NCBI GenBank assembly: GCA_017447865.1
Contig: JAFSMO010000007.1
Location: forward strand, 124,001-188,000
Source: Thermoguttaceae bacterium
GTDB lineage: Bacteria > Planctomycetota > Planctomycetia > Pirellulales > Thermoguttaceae
DNA length: 64,000 nt
Reading direction: 5' to 3'
Both the position numbers and the translations under genes were made by a program. The notes beneath the pieces are model-generated. The model did no database searches. It worked only from the letters and a program-made list of their open reading frames with translations, and was not told the origin of the DNA. Positions 8,039 to 16,745 of the stretch are shown one piece after another. The stretch's first letter is position 1, and the number at the start of each line of letters is the position of its first letter.

Positions 8039-8539
8039 CACTTTCTCCTGTATGGCCGCGTCCTTTTTCAGGATTTTCTCCACGAGCGCACTCCGGAACG
8101 CGGCGAGTTTTTCCGCGAGCGCTTCGTCCGAGACGGCGAGGATCTCGACCGCCAAAAGGCCGGCGTTCTTCGCGCCGCCGCTCCCCGTTCCGACCGTTGC
8201 GACCGGAATGTCGCCCGGCATTTGAAGCGTCGAGAGGATGGAATCCAAACCGCCCATCATCTCCGTGGCGACCGGGATCCCAATGACCGGAAGCGTCGTA
8301 TGCGACGCGGCAACGCCCGCCAGATGGGCTGCTCCGCCCGCGGCGGCGATGATGACGCGGAAGCCGTTTTTCCGGGCGTTTCCGACGAAATCCTCGACCA
8401 GGTGCGGCGTCCGGTGCGCGCTCATGACGTGGACCTCGAACGGAACGTCAAAGTCCTTCAGAACGGTCAGCGCGTTCTGGATTTTCGGGAAATCACTGTC
8501 GCTTCCCATGATGATCCCGACGAGTGGCTTTCTTTCCAT
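8030..8539 (-). CDS. purE: N5-carboxyaminoimidazole ribonucleotide mutase
   Basis: The 169-residue protein is a full-length class I PurE. The nucleotide-binding loop GSDSD is at residues 12-16, the conserved SAHRTP is at 40-45, and a glycine-rich AAAGGAAHL segment is followed by GIPVATEMMGGLDSI. It interconverts N5-CAIR and CAIR in cytoplasmic purine synthesis. purK is not adjacent. The C-terminal residues KVRS and the TAG stop are encoded by the heptamer repeat that abuts the gene, so the original 3' end was probably replaced or extended by the repeat. Confidence 0.96.
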   Translation of the reverse strand: MERKPLVGIIMGSDSDFPKIQNALTVLKDFDVPFEVHVMSAHRTPHLVEDFVGNARKNGFRVIIAAAGGAAHLAGVAASHTTLPVIGIPVATEMMGGLDSILSTLQMPGDIPVATVGTGSGGAKNAGLLAVEILAVSDEALAEKLAAFRSALVEKILKKDAAIQEKVRS

Positions 8540-8632
8540 GGTTTTGATCCTTGATTTTAACCTCTGAGAAAAGGGTTTCTTCCAAAAAAATCATTTTACC
8601 CGATTTCCGGGAAAATTTCAAGCGGGAGGCCG

Positions 8633-8660
8633 TTGATTTTTTTGGGAAATCACTTAAAAT
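8633..8660 (+). promoter_or_regulatory. Sigma-70-like promoter for GH5 gene
   Basis: TTGATT, a 16-base spacer, then TAAAAT, about 50 bases upstream of the GH5 start, which has its own AGGAG Shine-Dalgarno. Confidence 0.55.
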
Positions 8661-8710
8661 AAAAGGAGGATTTACAGTCCGGACGCGCTTTTTTGACCCA
8701 AGGAGTTTTT

Positions 8711-10231
8711 ATGAAACGTTTACTCACCCTTTTTTTCACGGTCTTCACGGCCGTTTCATGCTTTGCCGATGAAGTGACTTTCACGCTCGATCTTCAGGAT
8801 CCCGCGGTGCAGAAGGCGGTCGATTCGTGCCCGTTCGCGAGGGTGGAGGGCGACACGCTGATCTTTGACGTGCCGGAAACCTCGCAGGGGGCGATGATCC
8901 ACGTCGTGATGGAGGAGGTTTGCCCCGGTTTTCAGGAGGCGATGAAGGGCCGCTACGTGTATACCGACGTGGACGTCACGTTTTCGAACATTCCGGAAGG
9001 GAAGGTCGGCTACCACGGCGGGAAATTTCAGTTCCATCTCCCGGGGGCCAAGGGAAACGAGTGGCCGGGGCTTCTGAACATTCACCAGAAACCGTGGGGA
9101 AATCTGGATTGGACGCACTCGCAGTCGAGAGTCGTGTACGAGGAGCAGGTCACCAACCCGACGCTTCAGTTCGGCATTCAGGGCGGAAACGGCCGCATCG
9201 CGTACAAAAATATTCGTTTTACCCGAGGGGGCAAAGGGCCGGTCTCGATCTTCTCGCTGGAAGAGGTCCCGCAGGCGAAATACTCCAAAAAAATGCCGCC
9301 CCGCATGCGCGGAGTGATGTCGCCGAGCACCGCCAACGGCCCGGTCGAGCAGGACTTTGCCGACCTGGAAAAATGGGGTGCGAACCTGATCCGCTGGCAG
9401 ATGGGCTTCGGCCAGCTCAAGGACGCCGCGGAGGCGCGGGAAGCCCTTTGGAGCCGTTTCGATCAGATCGACGAGGTGTTGCGTCTGGCGAAGAAGTACC
9501 ACCTGAACGTTGTGCTGGACGTGCACACGATGAGCGGCTCGCGCCCGGTCATTCTGGGAACGCCGGAGGGGCGGGACCTGATGGTCGAGTTCTGGGAAGA
9601 AGTCGCCCGGCGGTACAAAGGAAACCCGAATATTTTCGGCTACAATCTGATGAACGAGCCGGTCACGAACGACATCGAGGTGGGCGGACCGTCGCTGAAC
9701 AAACAGTACTACCGCCTCATTAAAGCGATCCGCGCGATCGACCCGGAAACGCCGATCATTCTGGACTGCGACGGCGCGGGAGTCATCAGCCAGATCGAGT
9801 TCATGCGGGTCTTCCCGTTCCGGAACATCATTTACTCGCCGCACTTTTACCTGCCGTTCGAACTGACGCACCAGCTCAAGCAGGATCAGGGCAGTTACCT
9901 GGCGTACCCGAACGTGGAAAAGGGGTGGAACAAAGAGTTCCTGCGCCAGAAGATGGAGGTTGCACGGCAATTCCAGCTGAAAACCGGCGCGAGGATCTAC
10001 GTCGGGGAGTTCAGCTGCATCCGCTGGGCGCCCGGGGCGGAAAAGTTCATCGCGGACTGCATCGATCTGTTCGAGGAGTACGGCTGGGACTGGAGCTACC
10101 ATGCCTTCCGCGAGTGGCAGGGCTGGAGCGTCGAGCATGAAGGCGCGCCGGGCAAGGCGGAAAAAGTCGAGATGACGCCGCGGAAAGAAGTGCTTCTGAA
10201 GGCGTTTGAGCGGAATAAGAAAAAGAAGTGA
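8711..10231 (+). CDS. Secreted GH5-family glycoside hydrolase (cellulase-like)
   Basis: The 506-residue protein starts at 8711 behind AGGAG. A signal peptide ends SCFADE. Residues about 20-170 look like a beta-sandwich accessory domain. A TIM barrel follows: LNVVLDVHTMSG, then YNLMNEPV with the acid/base Glu316, SPHFYLP, and IYVGEFSC with the nucleophile Glu433. The two glutamates and their spacing fit retaining clan GH-A enzymes of family 5. The substrate is probably a beta-glucan or mannan backbone, but this cannot be told from sequence. The gene appears monocistronic, with a promoter upstream and a palindromic repeat downstream. Confidence 0.88.
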   Translation: MKRLLTLFFTVFTAVSCFADEVTFTLDLQDPAVQKAVDSCPFARVEGDTLIFDVPETSQGAMIHVVMEEVCPGFQEAMKGRYVYTDVDVTFSNIPEGKVGYHGGKFQFHLPGAKGNEWPGLLNIHQKPWGNLDWTHSQSRVVYEEQVTNPTLQFGIQGGNGRIAYKNIRFTRGGKGPVSIFSLEEVPQAKYSKKMPPRMRGVMSPSTANGPVEQDFADLEKWGANLIRWQMGFGQLKDAAEAREALWSRFDQIDEVLRLAKKYHLNVVLDVHTMSGSRPVILGTPEGRDLMVEFWEEVARRYKGNPNIFGYNLMNEPVTNDIEVGGPSLNKQYYRLIKAIRAIDPETPIILDCDGAGVISQIEFMRVFPFRNIIYSPHFYLPFELTHQLKQDQGSYLAYPNVEKGWNKEFLRQKMEVARQFQLKTGARIYVGEFSCIRWAPGAEKFIADCIDLFEEYGWDWSYHAFREWQGWSVEHEGAPGKAEKVEMTPRKEVLLKAFERNKKKK

Positions 10232-10235
10232 AAAA

Positions 10236-10359
10236 GGCCCCCCTGAAAGGGGGGCTGGCTCGCGCAGCGAGACTGGGGGGTTCTGGCCACAGGACGGATT
10301 TTCTCCAGTTCCTGAACCCTTCCGCCCCTTCGGGGCACCTCCCCTTTCAGGGGAGGCTT
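10236..10359 (+). repeat. CCCCTGAAAGGGG-family element, copy 1
   Basis: Starts with the hairpin GGCCCCCCTGAAAGGGGGGC, has an inner GGCTCGCGCAGCGAG hairpin, and ends with the hairpin CCTCCCCTTTCAGGGGAGG followed by CTTCTTT. The terminal hairpin plus T-rich end could act as a transcription terminator for the GH5 gene. Further copies are at 16628, 42178, 45211, 49089, 49252 and 49400. Confidence 0.85.
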
Positions 10360-10440
10360 CTTTCCTGGCCGCAAAATCCTCAAAACCCGCAAAACCCTCA
10401 CATCTTAACGGGAAATCTTTTCAAAATCTTCTTCATTTGC

Positions 10441-10469
10441 TTGACTTTCGCCCTAAAATAAGGTTTAAT
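10441..10469 (+). promoter_or_regulatory. Promoter for Ser/Thr/Pro-rich repeat protein
   Basis: TTGACT, a 17-base spacer, then TTTAAT, followed 24 bases later by a GGAGG Shine-Dalgarno and the ATG at 10505. Confidence 0.6.
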
Positions 10470-10504
10470 AGAGGAAGAAGTGCTTTTTTTACGGAGGTTT
10501 AGGG

Positions 10505-11947
10505 ATGAACAAAACTCTGCGCGCGATCACGTTTTTATTTGCAGCCGGAACGATTCTGGCGAGTACTTGCACCTGGGCGCTTGCTCAGCAATCAGATCCG
10601 ACGCTCATCGTTCCGTTCGGGCGGAACAAGGAACTGACTCCGGCTCATGATGTGTACAAGTTCCCGTACAAGGAAAACTACATCATGCTCCCGCTGACGA
10701 ACGGGAAACTCACGACGGAGGACGGTGGGATGCAAGTCATCGTGAACAAGCCGATCCAGCTTAATAAACGACGGCCCACGGTGATTCCTCTGGGGCACGG
10801 TGCGCCGAATATCTCCCCGACGCCGATCGTTCCGCAGGGGTTCAACGGCGGAAGTGTGCCGCTTCCGGTGAATCGTCCGGAAGGCGTGGTGGTGCGGCGC
10901 ATTTACCCGCAGCAGGAGATCATCACTTCCGTTGAGTCTTCATCGCCGGAGGTCCGGACCTACGAGGAACCCATGAGTTCGGAACGAACGGAGGCGCTGC
11001 CGTCGGTCGTTTCTCCGGAGGATTCAAGCTCGGGGCTTTCGACGGAACATTCGATCGTTTCTCCGGGGACGGTCACTCCTTCCGAAACGACTCCATCCAC
11101 CTCCGTGGACGGGATGCAGACCACGCCGTCTCCCTCCGAAACTTACACGCCGTCACCGTACGAAACTCCTTCGGGCACGGAGTACGGAACCCCGTCGGGC
11201 ACTTCTACCCCTTCGGAATATGGAACCCCGTCGGATTCTTCCACTCCTTCGGAGTATGGAACTCCGTCGGACACTTCCACTCCTTCGGAGTATGGAACCC
11301 CGTCGGACTCTTCCACTCCTTCGGAGTATGGAACCCCGTCGGACTCTTCTACTCCCTCTGAGTACGGAACCCCGTCGGGCACTTCCAACCCTTCGGACTA
11401 CGGAACGCCGTCGGGCACGGATCCGTACCAGCCTGATTATTCTTACGACTACGGAACGTCCCAGGAGTCGGAAGCGCCCACTTCGGCGTGGCGTTCGACC
11501 ACTTCCAACCCGGCGGAGACTTACGATTCCGGCGTGGTGGGTGAATCTCCCATGATCATGACCCAGCAGGAATCGAATCCATCCGCGAATCCGTGGGAGA
11601 CGCAAAGCGCCAAGCCGCAGGTTCCGGAAACCGTTTCGCCCGTGGTGACGGTTCCCGCAGAGCAGACGGTGAATCAGAATCCCGCGTCGTCTCCGGCCAA
11701 CCAGACGCGCTACGTGGAAGTACGTCCTCGTCGTCAGTCGGTCAATCGGGTACAGCAAAACCGGAATTCAGGAACGACCCCGGCTCAGGTTCCTTCATAC
11801 ACTTCCCCATCCACGCGGCCGGCGCCGCAGCCAACCCCTATGACTTCCCCGCAGTACCAGACTCCGCGGGAAGTTCCGGCCCAGCTTCCGCCTCCGGACC
11901 CGAACCAGCAGACGCCGAAACCCTCGGCCGACGGACGCAAAGTCTGA
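10505..11947 (+). CDS. Exported Ser/Thr/Pro-rich protein with 11-residue tandem repeats
   Basis: The 480-residue protein has a GGAGG Shine-Dalgarno and a signal peptide ending TWALAQ. Residues about 30-140 form a more ordered Pro/Val-rich region. A low-complexity Ser/Thr/Pro/Glu region follows, containing about seven copies of an 11-residue repeat of the form STPSEYGTPSD (DNA 11185-11415). The C-terminus is Pro/Gln-rich. No catalytic domain is visible. The composition suggests a cell-surface or envelope stalk that could be O-glycosylated. It precedes an OmpA-like lipoprotein on the same strand, and both may belong to the envelope structure. I do not recognise a family. Confidence 0.75.
   Translation: MNKTLRAITFLFAAGTILASTCTWALAQQSDPTLIVPFGRNKELTPAHDVYKFPYKENYIMLPLTNGKLTTEDGGMQVIVNKPIQLNKRRPTVIPLGHGAPNISPTPIVPQGFNGGSVPLPVNRPEGVVVRRIYPQQEIITSVESSSPEVRTYEEPMSSERTEALPSVVSPEDSSSGLSTEHSIVSPGTVTPSETTPSTSVDGMQTTPSPSETYTPSPYETPSGTEYGTPSGTSTPSEYGTPSDSSTPSEYGTPSDTSTPSEYGTPSDSSTPSEYGTPSDSSTPSEYGTPSGTSNPSDYGTPSGTDPYQPDYSYDYGTSQESEAPTSAWRSTTSNPAETYDSGVVGESPMIMTQQESNPSANPWETQSAKPQVPETVSPVVTVPAEQTVNQNPASSPANQTRYVEVRPRRQSVNRVQQNRNSGTTPAQVPSYTSPSTRPAPQPTPMTSPQYQTPREVPAQLPPPDPNQQTPKPSADGRKV
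11185..11415 (+). repeat. 33-bp coding tandem repeat
   Basis: Seven near-identical 33-bp units encode an 11-residue Ser/Thr/Pro/Gly motif in frame. The differences between units are mostly Ser/Gly/Asp/Thr swaps, which indicates recent slippage or recombination. Confidence 0.85.
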
Positions 11948-12003
11948 GCCCGAAAAACCTGCTCAAAAAAATCAAAAAACGTGGGTTTTTGGCCAAAATG
12001 ACA

Positions 12004-12032
12004 TTGCGTTGACCGCCCGAATATGGTATAAA
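12004..12032 (+). promoter_or_regulatory. Promoter for OmpA-like lipoprotein gene
   Basis: TTGCGT, a 17-base spacer, then TATAAA, 34 bases before the start codon at 12067. Confidence 0.45.
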
Positions 12033-12066
12033 TCCCCAAGAGAATTAAATTTTTTAGGGGATTTTT

Positions 12067-12927
12067 ATGCGCGATTTAAATTACGGTTTTGTTTTTGGTC
12101 AAAAATCATTCCGATTGGCGGGCGTGCTGGTTCTTTGGGGGATTTTGTGGGTCACAGCCGGTTGCAGCAGTACGAATAATTTAACGCTTCAGGGCCAGAT
12201 TTCCGACCTTCAGAACCAGCGTGTGGCCATCCAGAACGAACGCGACGCGTGGAAAAACCGTTACGAGGAGCTTGAAAATTCCAACCGCGTGCAGGTCCAC
12301 GCCATCGCGAGCAGTCAGCAGCAGATTCAGACTTTAAAAGCCGAGCAGATCGTACTTCAAAAGCAGCTTAAAGACTCCCTGGACCAGGTGGCGACGGCGC
12401 AAAAACAGAACGAATTTCTTTCCCAGCAGCTTGCGAAGTACGAAGACATTCGTCGCCAGCAGGAGGGCGGAACGACTATCCCGTCCAATAACAGTGAGCG
12501 GGCGATTGCCGAGTCGCGCATCCCCACCGTCCCCGGCACGGTCGTAACTCAAAAGCCGAACGGCCAGATCTGCTTCGAGCTTCCCGGCGAAACGCTTTTC
12601 GAGGAGTCCGGCGCGCTTTCACCCAAAGGTCAGACGCTCATCCGTCAGACCGCCCAGGCGATCTCGGCGGCCTACCCAGGCGCGAAAGTGAATATTACGG
12701 GCCATTTGAGCTCTTTCCAAAAGGTCAGTTCCGGATTCAAAGACGCGAAAGAGCAGTCCATGTCGCAGGCGATGACCGTCCACGATGTTGTGGTCCGCGA
12801 AAATCTTCTTCCTTCCCAAGCGTTGAGCGTTGGGGCCTGCGGAACTTCGGAGCCAATCATTTCCTCTGGCACTCCGCAGGGGAAATTTCGTAATTACCGC
12901 GTGGAGTTCCTCGTGACTCCGCAATGA
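12067..12927 (+). CDS. OmpA-like outer-membrane lipoprotein with coiled coil
   Basis: The 286-residue protein has an N-terminal hydrophobic segment ending in a lipobox-like VTAGC, so Cys33 would be lipidated. Residues about 40-130 form a long coiled coil (QGQISDLQNQRVAIQNERD onward). The C-terminal domain resembles OmpA/Pal peptidoglycan-binding folds: FEESGALSPKGQTLIRQTA, then VNITGHLSSF, and NYRVEFLV at the end. The usual GHTDN is changed to GHLSS and RRVE to YRVE, so peptidoglycan binding may be altered. It probably links the outer membrane to the cell wall. It follows the Ser/Thr/Pro-rich protein and lies 22 bases before the GH38 gene. Confidence 0.78.
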   Translation: MRDLNYGFVFGQKSFRLAGVLVLWGILWVTAGCSSTNNLTLQGQISDLQNQRVAIQNERDAWKNRYEELENSNRVQVHAIASSQQQIQTLKAEQIVLQKQLKDSLDQVATAQKQNEFLSQQLAKYEDIRRQQEGGTTIPSNNSERAIAESRIPTVPGTVVTQKPNGQICFELPGETLFEESGALSPKGQTLIRQTAQAISAAYPGAKVNITGHLSSFQKVSSGFKDAKEQSMSQAMTVHDVVVRENLLPSQALSVGACGTSEPIISSGTPQGKFRNYRVEFLVTPQ

Positions 12928-12949
12928 ATTTTACTTTGCAGGTCATTTC

Positions 12950-15900
12950 ATGTCTAAGCCCTTCCATTTTCTGTCGGTTTTCATTTTTCTCTTCACTTTT
13001 TTCGCTCCGCTGCTTGTTCAGGCGGAGCCCGGGATCAACGTCACGTCGATGGTGGACTGCGAGGCCCGCCAGCGCGTCATGCTGACCGGCTGGGACGCGC
13101 AGACGCTCGGGACTCCCGCGAAACTGCAGGTCTTTCACGACGGCAAACTCCTGGCCGAGGCGGATCTGAATCTTCTCACGCAGGACTACTGCGCGAAGCT
13201 GCGCCGCCCGGGGGACGCGAGCCCGATGAACTACGAGCCGCTCGACGTCACGTGGGTCGTGAAGGATCCCGCTGGAAAAACGCTCAAAACGTTTGAATCG
13301 ACCTGGACCAGACCGCGCGAGTGGACGATTTATATGATCTCCTCGACCCACTGCGACATCGGTCTGCATAATTCGCAGTACCACCAGCGCCAAATGAGCA
13401 TCTGGTTCGCCAAAAAGGCCGCTCGGCTCGCCGACCAGACGAAAGATCTGCCTGAGGCGTCGCGCTACCGCTACATGATGGAAGGAACGTGGTATTGGGG
13501 GAACTACGAGCAGGATTTCGGTGAAGAGGCGGCCCGCGAGTTCGTACAGAAGTACGTCCTGCCGGGCAGCGTCACGATCGGCTGCACCGCCGCCGGGAAT
13601 CACACGCAGTCGTACGGTTTTGAGGAACTGTGCCGCAGCGCGTACGGGAAACAGGCGCTCGCCGACCGCTGGGGAATTCAGTCCGACACGATGGTCATGA
13701 GCGATAATAACGGGATCACCTGGTCGATCATCGGGCCGTACAGTGAGGCGGGAATCCGCAATATTCTGTTCAATCCGAATCAGTGGAACCCGATCGACTC
13801 GACCATCTGGGAAATGCGTAAAGACGTTCCGGGAAACCGCTGGAATCCGGACGCGCACGGCGGCGGCTCACGGATCGACGTTTCGTACGACTCGCCCCTT
13901 CCGATGGTTTTCTACTGGCAGGGCGTGAACCCTGATGAGAAAATCCTCGTCTGGTGCAACACTCAGTACGAGCGAGGCGGCTGGCGTTTTGGTGTAAACC
14001 CCCGTGAAGTTCCAAGCGACTGGAAACCAATGGTCGAGAAAATGGGCCGTCAGCTCACGCTTCTGGAAAAACGCTACCCGTTTAACCTCTGGCTTTTCAC
14101 GAATTATTCCGATGACGAGTCGCCGAATGACTGTCAGTCCCGCCTCGCGACCCAGTGGAACGAAAAATGGATCAACCCGAAACTGCGCACGACCGGGAAT
14201 CTTTCCGAGCCGTTCAACCTCCTGCGGGAGCGGTTCGACGCCCAGATCCCGGTTCTGCGAGGCGATATGACGTGCGCCTGGGCCCAGCACACGATTTGCG
14301 CTCCGGAGATCCTGGCGCAGAAATTCCGTGCGGACCGTGCGCTTCCAACGGCCGAGAAACTGGCGTCGCTGGCGGCGATGAACGTCCCGGGCTTCGCGTA
14401 CCCGTCCGTGGAATTCCGTCGGGCGTGGGACCAGCTGATCTGGAACGACGAACACTCGTACGGAGTGAGCGGCTACCAGGGCCGCCGCGTGTACGAGACG
14501 TGGCTCCAGCACCGCGACTGGGTCGATAAAGCGGAGAAAACGGCCGCGGACGAATCGCAGCGCGCGCTGACCGCACTCGCCCGGACGTTGAACGTCCCGA
14601 AGGGCGCGGTGGTGGTTTTCAACCCGTCCACGTTCGAGAGGTCGGAGATTTTGGAAGTTTCGCTTCCTGATGGAGGGAAAACCCGGTTCCGCACGCCGAA
14701 ACTCGCGCCGATGAGCGTCACGGCGGTGACTACGGGGACGACGCTTCCAGCGTCGTCGATTCGGAGGGACGGCGGCTCGCCTTCCGCGGTCGGCCCAGCC
14801 GCGGAAGGAGGTTTAACCTCTACGGGGACGACGCTTCCAGCGTCGTCAGACCCGACCGTCCCGCCGACGATCGAAAACCGGTTTTACCGCGTGAAATTCG
14901 CCTCTGACGGCTCCATCGCGTCGATCTTCGATAAAGAATTGAACCGTGAGCTTCTGGACCCGAAGGCGCCGTACCGCGCGAACCAGTTCGTGTACACGCA
15001 GGATAATCACCGGACTTTCGTCTCGCCCGAGCGCGCCGAATTTACGGTTTCCCGCGATGAATTCGGGACCACCGTCACGGCGAAGATGGACGAGCCGCAC
15101 TCGCAGGCCGCGATCACGCAGACGGTTTTCCTCCCGGACGACGAGAAATGGATCGCGCTCGATAATCAGATGAACCACGTGCGCGACCTGATCAACAAAA
15201 ACCGCTACTACCGCTACGGCTACTACGCGTTCCCGTTTGACGTGCCGGACGGAAAGTTTCACGTGGAACTCAACGGCGTGATGGCGGAGCCGAAAAAGGA
15301 CGTGACCGGCCACGGGACGGACGTTTACCTCGCGGCACGGGACTTTGCCGGGGTCCAGAACGCGGATTTCGGCGTGGAACTGGTCCAGCTCGACAGTCAC
15401 CTGGTCGAGTTCGGCCGGATCGCGCCGGATAAAACGGACTTTGGGAAACCGCTCGAAACGACGCATTTGTACTCGTACATTTTCACGGACTGGCTCCAGA
15501 TGCACAAAACCGGCGGTTCGTACGTGAATCCCCGTTTCCGTTACGTCCTGACGTCGCACCGGGGGACGTTCGCCGAGGCGCAGATCCCGCGTCTTGCCGA
15601 GCGTTTCACCACGCCGCTGGTCTGGCAAATTGCCTCTGAAGGAACGGCTTCTTCCGGAAACGCTCCCGCACTCCCGGCGGACTTTTCGGCCCTCCCGGCC
15701 AACGTGACGCTCCTGACGCTCAAACGGGCGGAAAACCCCGACGGCGGCTTCATCGCGCGCTTCCACGAAACGACCGGTCAGGGCGCGGTGATCCGTTTCC
15801 CGAACGCCGTCCAGTGCACGGTCACGGAGCAGCCGATTCCCGACGCGAAAGCCACGGGCGAGTTCACGCTCAAGCCGTTCGGCTTCCTGACGCTTCGTTT

Positions 15901-16573
15901 CGCCCCGGCGCAGAAAATCGCCTCGGCGGTCCAGGACCTGAAAGCGGCCGAAACGACCGACGTTTCCGTGCGTCTGACGTGGAAACCGGCGGCGGATCCG
16001 GGACTCAGCGGCGCGATGTACCGCGTGTACCGCGGCGAGTTTGCCGGCTTTGAGCCCGACGCGTTCCACCTGGTCCGGACCGTCGCGGAGCCGGAATTCA
16101 CCGACGTGAATCTGAACCCCGGCACGGCGTACTTTTACCGCGTCCAGCCGGAGATCGTCGCGGGCTCCCCGAAACTCGGCGAGGTGAGCGCGGTCCTGGA
16201 AGCGTCGACCCTCGAAGTCACGCCGGAGCACGACTCGGCCCCGGCCCCGATCGGAAGCCTTTACACCGGTCTGGTTTCGGAACCGAAAGCGGCGACGGGC
16301 GAGGCGGACGATCTGCTTTACCTCGAGTGGGGGCAGAACATGGAGTCGGATTTCTCGCACTACGAGCTTTACCGGAGCACCCAGAGCGGCTTTACGCCGG
16401 ATGAAAAGACTTTCGTGGCCAACGTGGAGCGCGGCGACTATCGCATGGGCCTCTACGCCGACCGCGGCTTGGGCGAGCACACGACGTACTACTACCGCGT
16501 CCGTGCCGTCGATAAAGCGGGGCACAAAAGCCCGTTTTCGCCGGAGTTCAGCGGGACGACTAAAGAGAATTGA
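12950..16573 (+). CDS. Secreted GH38-type alpha-mannosidase with two FN3 domains
   Basis: The 1207-residue exported protein has a signal peptide ending LVQAEP. The catalytic GH38 region starts with MISSTHCDIGLH, with metal-binding His134 and Asp136. The nucleophile is in MSDNNGITW (Asp252). The central helical and C-terminal beta regions follow. Residues about 1000-1080 and 1105-1205 look like fibronectin type III modules (YRVYRGEF, then HYELYRSTQSGF). It should release alpha-mannose from glycans outside the cytoplasm with a divalent metal. Between the middle domain and the beta-sandwich, residues 594-634 are encoded by an inserted palindromic repeat that preserves the frame. The gene lies 22 bases after the OmpA-like lipoprotein. 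Confidence 0.85.
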   Translation: MSKPFHFLSVFIFLFTFFAPLLVQAEPGINVTSMVDCEARQRVMLTGWDAQTLGTPAKLQVFHDGKLLAEADLNLLTQDYCAKLRRPGDASPMNYEPLDVTWVVKDPAGKTLKTFESTWTRPREWTIYMISSTHCDIGLHNSQYHQRQMSIWFAKKAARLADQTKDLPEASRYRYMMEGTWYWGNYEQDFGEEAAREFVQKYVLPGSVTIGCTAAGNHTQSYGFEELCRSAYGKQALADRWGIQSDTMVMSDNNGITWSIIGPYSEAGIRNILFNPNQWNPIDSTIWEMRKDVPGNRWNPDAHGGGSRIDVSYDSPLPMVFYWQGVNPDEKILVWCNTQYERGGWRFGVNPREVPSDWKPMVEKMGRQLTLLEKRYPFNLWLFTNYSDDESPNDCQSRLATQWNEKWINPKLRTTGNLSEPFNLLRERFDAQIPVLRGDMTCAWAQHTICAPEILAQKFRADRALPTAEKLASLAAMNVPGFAYPSVEFRRAWDQLIWNDEHSYGVSGYQGRRVYETWLQHRDWVDKAEKTAADESQRALTALARTLNVPKGAVVVFNPSTFERSEILEVSLPDGGKTRFRTPKLAPMSVTAVTTGTTLPASSIRRDGGSPSAVGPAAEGGLTSTGTTLPASSDPTVPPTIENRFYRVKFASDGSIASIFDKELNRELLDPKAPYRANQFVYTQDNHRTFVSPERAEFTVSRDEFGTTVTAKMDEPHSQAAITQTVFLPDDEKWIALDNQMNHVRDLINKNRYYRYGYYAFPFDVPDGKFHVELNGVMAEPKKDVTGHGTDVYLAARDFAGVQNADFGVELVQLDSHLVEFGRIAPDKTDFGKPLETTHLYSYIFTDWLQMHKTGGSYVNPRFRYVLTSHRGTFAEAQIPRLAERFTTPLVWQIASEGTASSGNAPALPADFSALPANVTLLTLKRAENPDGGFIARFHETTGQGAVIRFPNAVQCTVTEQPIPDAKATGEFTLKPFGFLTLRFAPAQKIASAVQDLKAAETTDVSVRLTWKPAADPGLSGAMYRVYRGEFAGFEPDAFHLVRTVAEPEFTDVNLNPGTAYFYRVQPEIVAGSPKLGEVSAVLEASTLEVTPEHDSAPAPIGSLYTGLVSEPKAATGEADDLLYLEWGQNMESDFSHYELYRSTQSGFTPDEKTFVANVERGDYRMGLYADRGLGEHTTYYYRVRAVDKAGHKSPFSPEFSGTTKEN
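14731..14847 (+). repeat. Palindromic repeat inserted in frame in the GH38 gene
   Basis: Two identical 27-bp copies, each with the palindrome GGGGACGACGCTTCCAGCGT and a following CGTC, start exactly 90 bases apart (14731 and 14821). Between them is another hairpin (CCTTCCGCGG / CCGCGGAAGG). Both copies are read in the same frame as TGTTLPASS. The same palindrome occurs intergenically at 16601-16623. Confidence 0.9.
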
Positions 16574-16600
16574 CCGGGCAGGGCGGTTTCAGAATCTTGC

Positions 16601-16677
16601 GGGGACGACGCTTCCAGCGTCGTTTTTAAAGGCCCCCTCCTTGAGGGGGCTGGCTCGCGCAGCGAGACTGGGGGAGT
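16601..16677 (+). repeat. GGGGACGACGC palindrome plus partial CCCCTGAAAGGGG element
   Basis: Immediately after the GH38 stop lies one GGGGACGACGCTTCCAGCGT palindrome (16601-16623). The left half of the CCCC/GGGG hairpin family follows (16628-16677, ending in GCTCGCGCAGCGAGACTGGG). Either hairpin could stop transcription here. Confidence 0.75.
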
Positions 16678-16700
16678 TGCGTGAACACGCCCTTTAACTC

Positions 16701-16745
16701 ACCCGGCGCGTAATTCCGGCCATTGGCCTCCATTTACCGCCTTCC
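16701..16745. repeat. GGCGGTAATGGAGGCC-family palindrome at GH43 3' end
   Basis: The unit ACCCGGCGCGTAATTCCGGC / GGCCTCCATTTACCGCCTT overlaps the end of the GH43 gene. The TAA stop (16734-16736) and the final two Arg codons lie inside the repeat. Confidence 0.75.

Noticed and set aside
7967..8554. 195-codon frame overlapping purE and the repeat
   Set aside because: It begins inside the heptamer-core repeat and runs antisense to purE.
11185..11415. Possible CRISPR array
   Set aside because: Units are contiguous 33-bp coding repeats without spacers and translate in frame.
11143..11758. Repeat-bearing antisense frames under the Ser/Thr/Pro-rich gene
   Set aside because: The repetition comes from the sense-strand 33-bp coding repeats.
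14846..16525. Long antisense frame under the GH38 gene
   Set aside because: Shadow of a strongly biased gene; no start context or motif.
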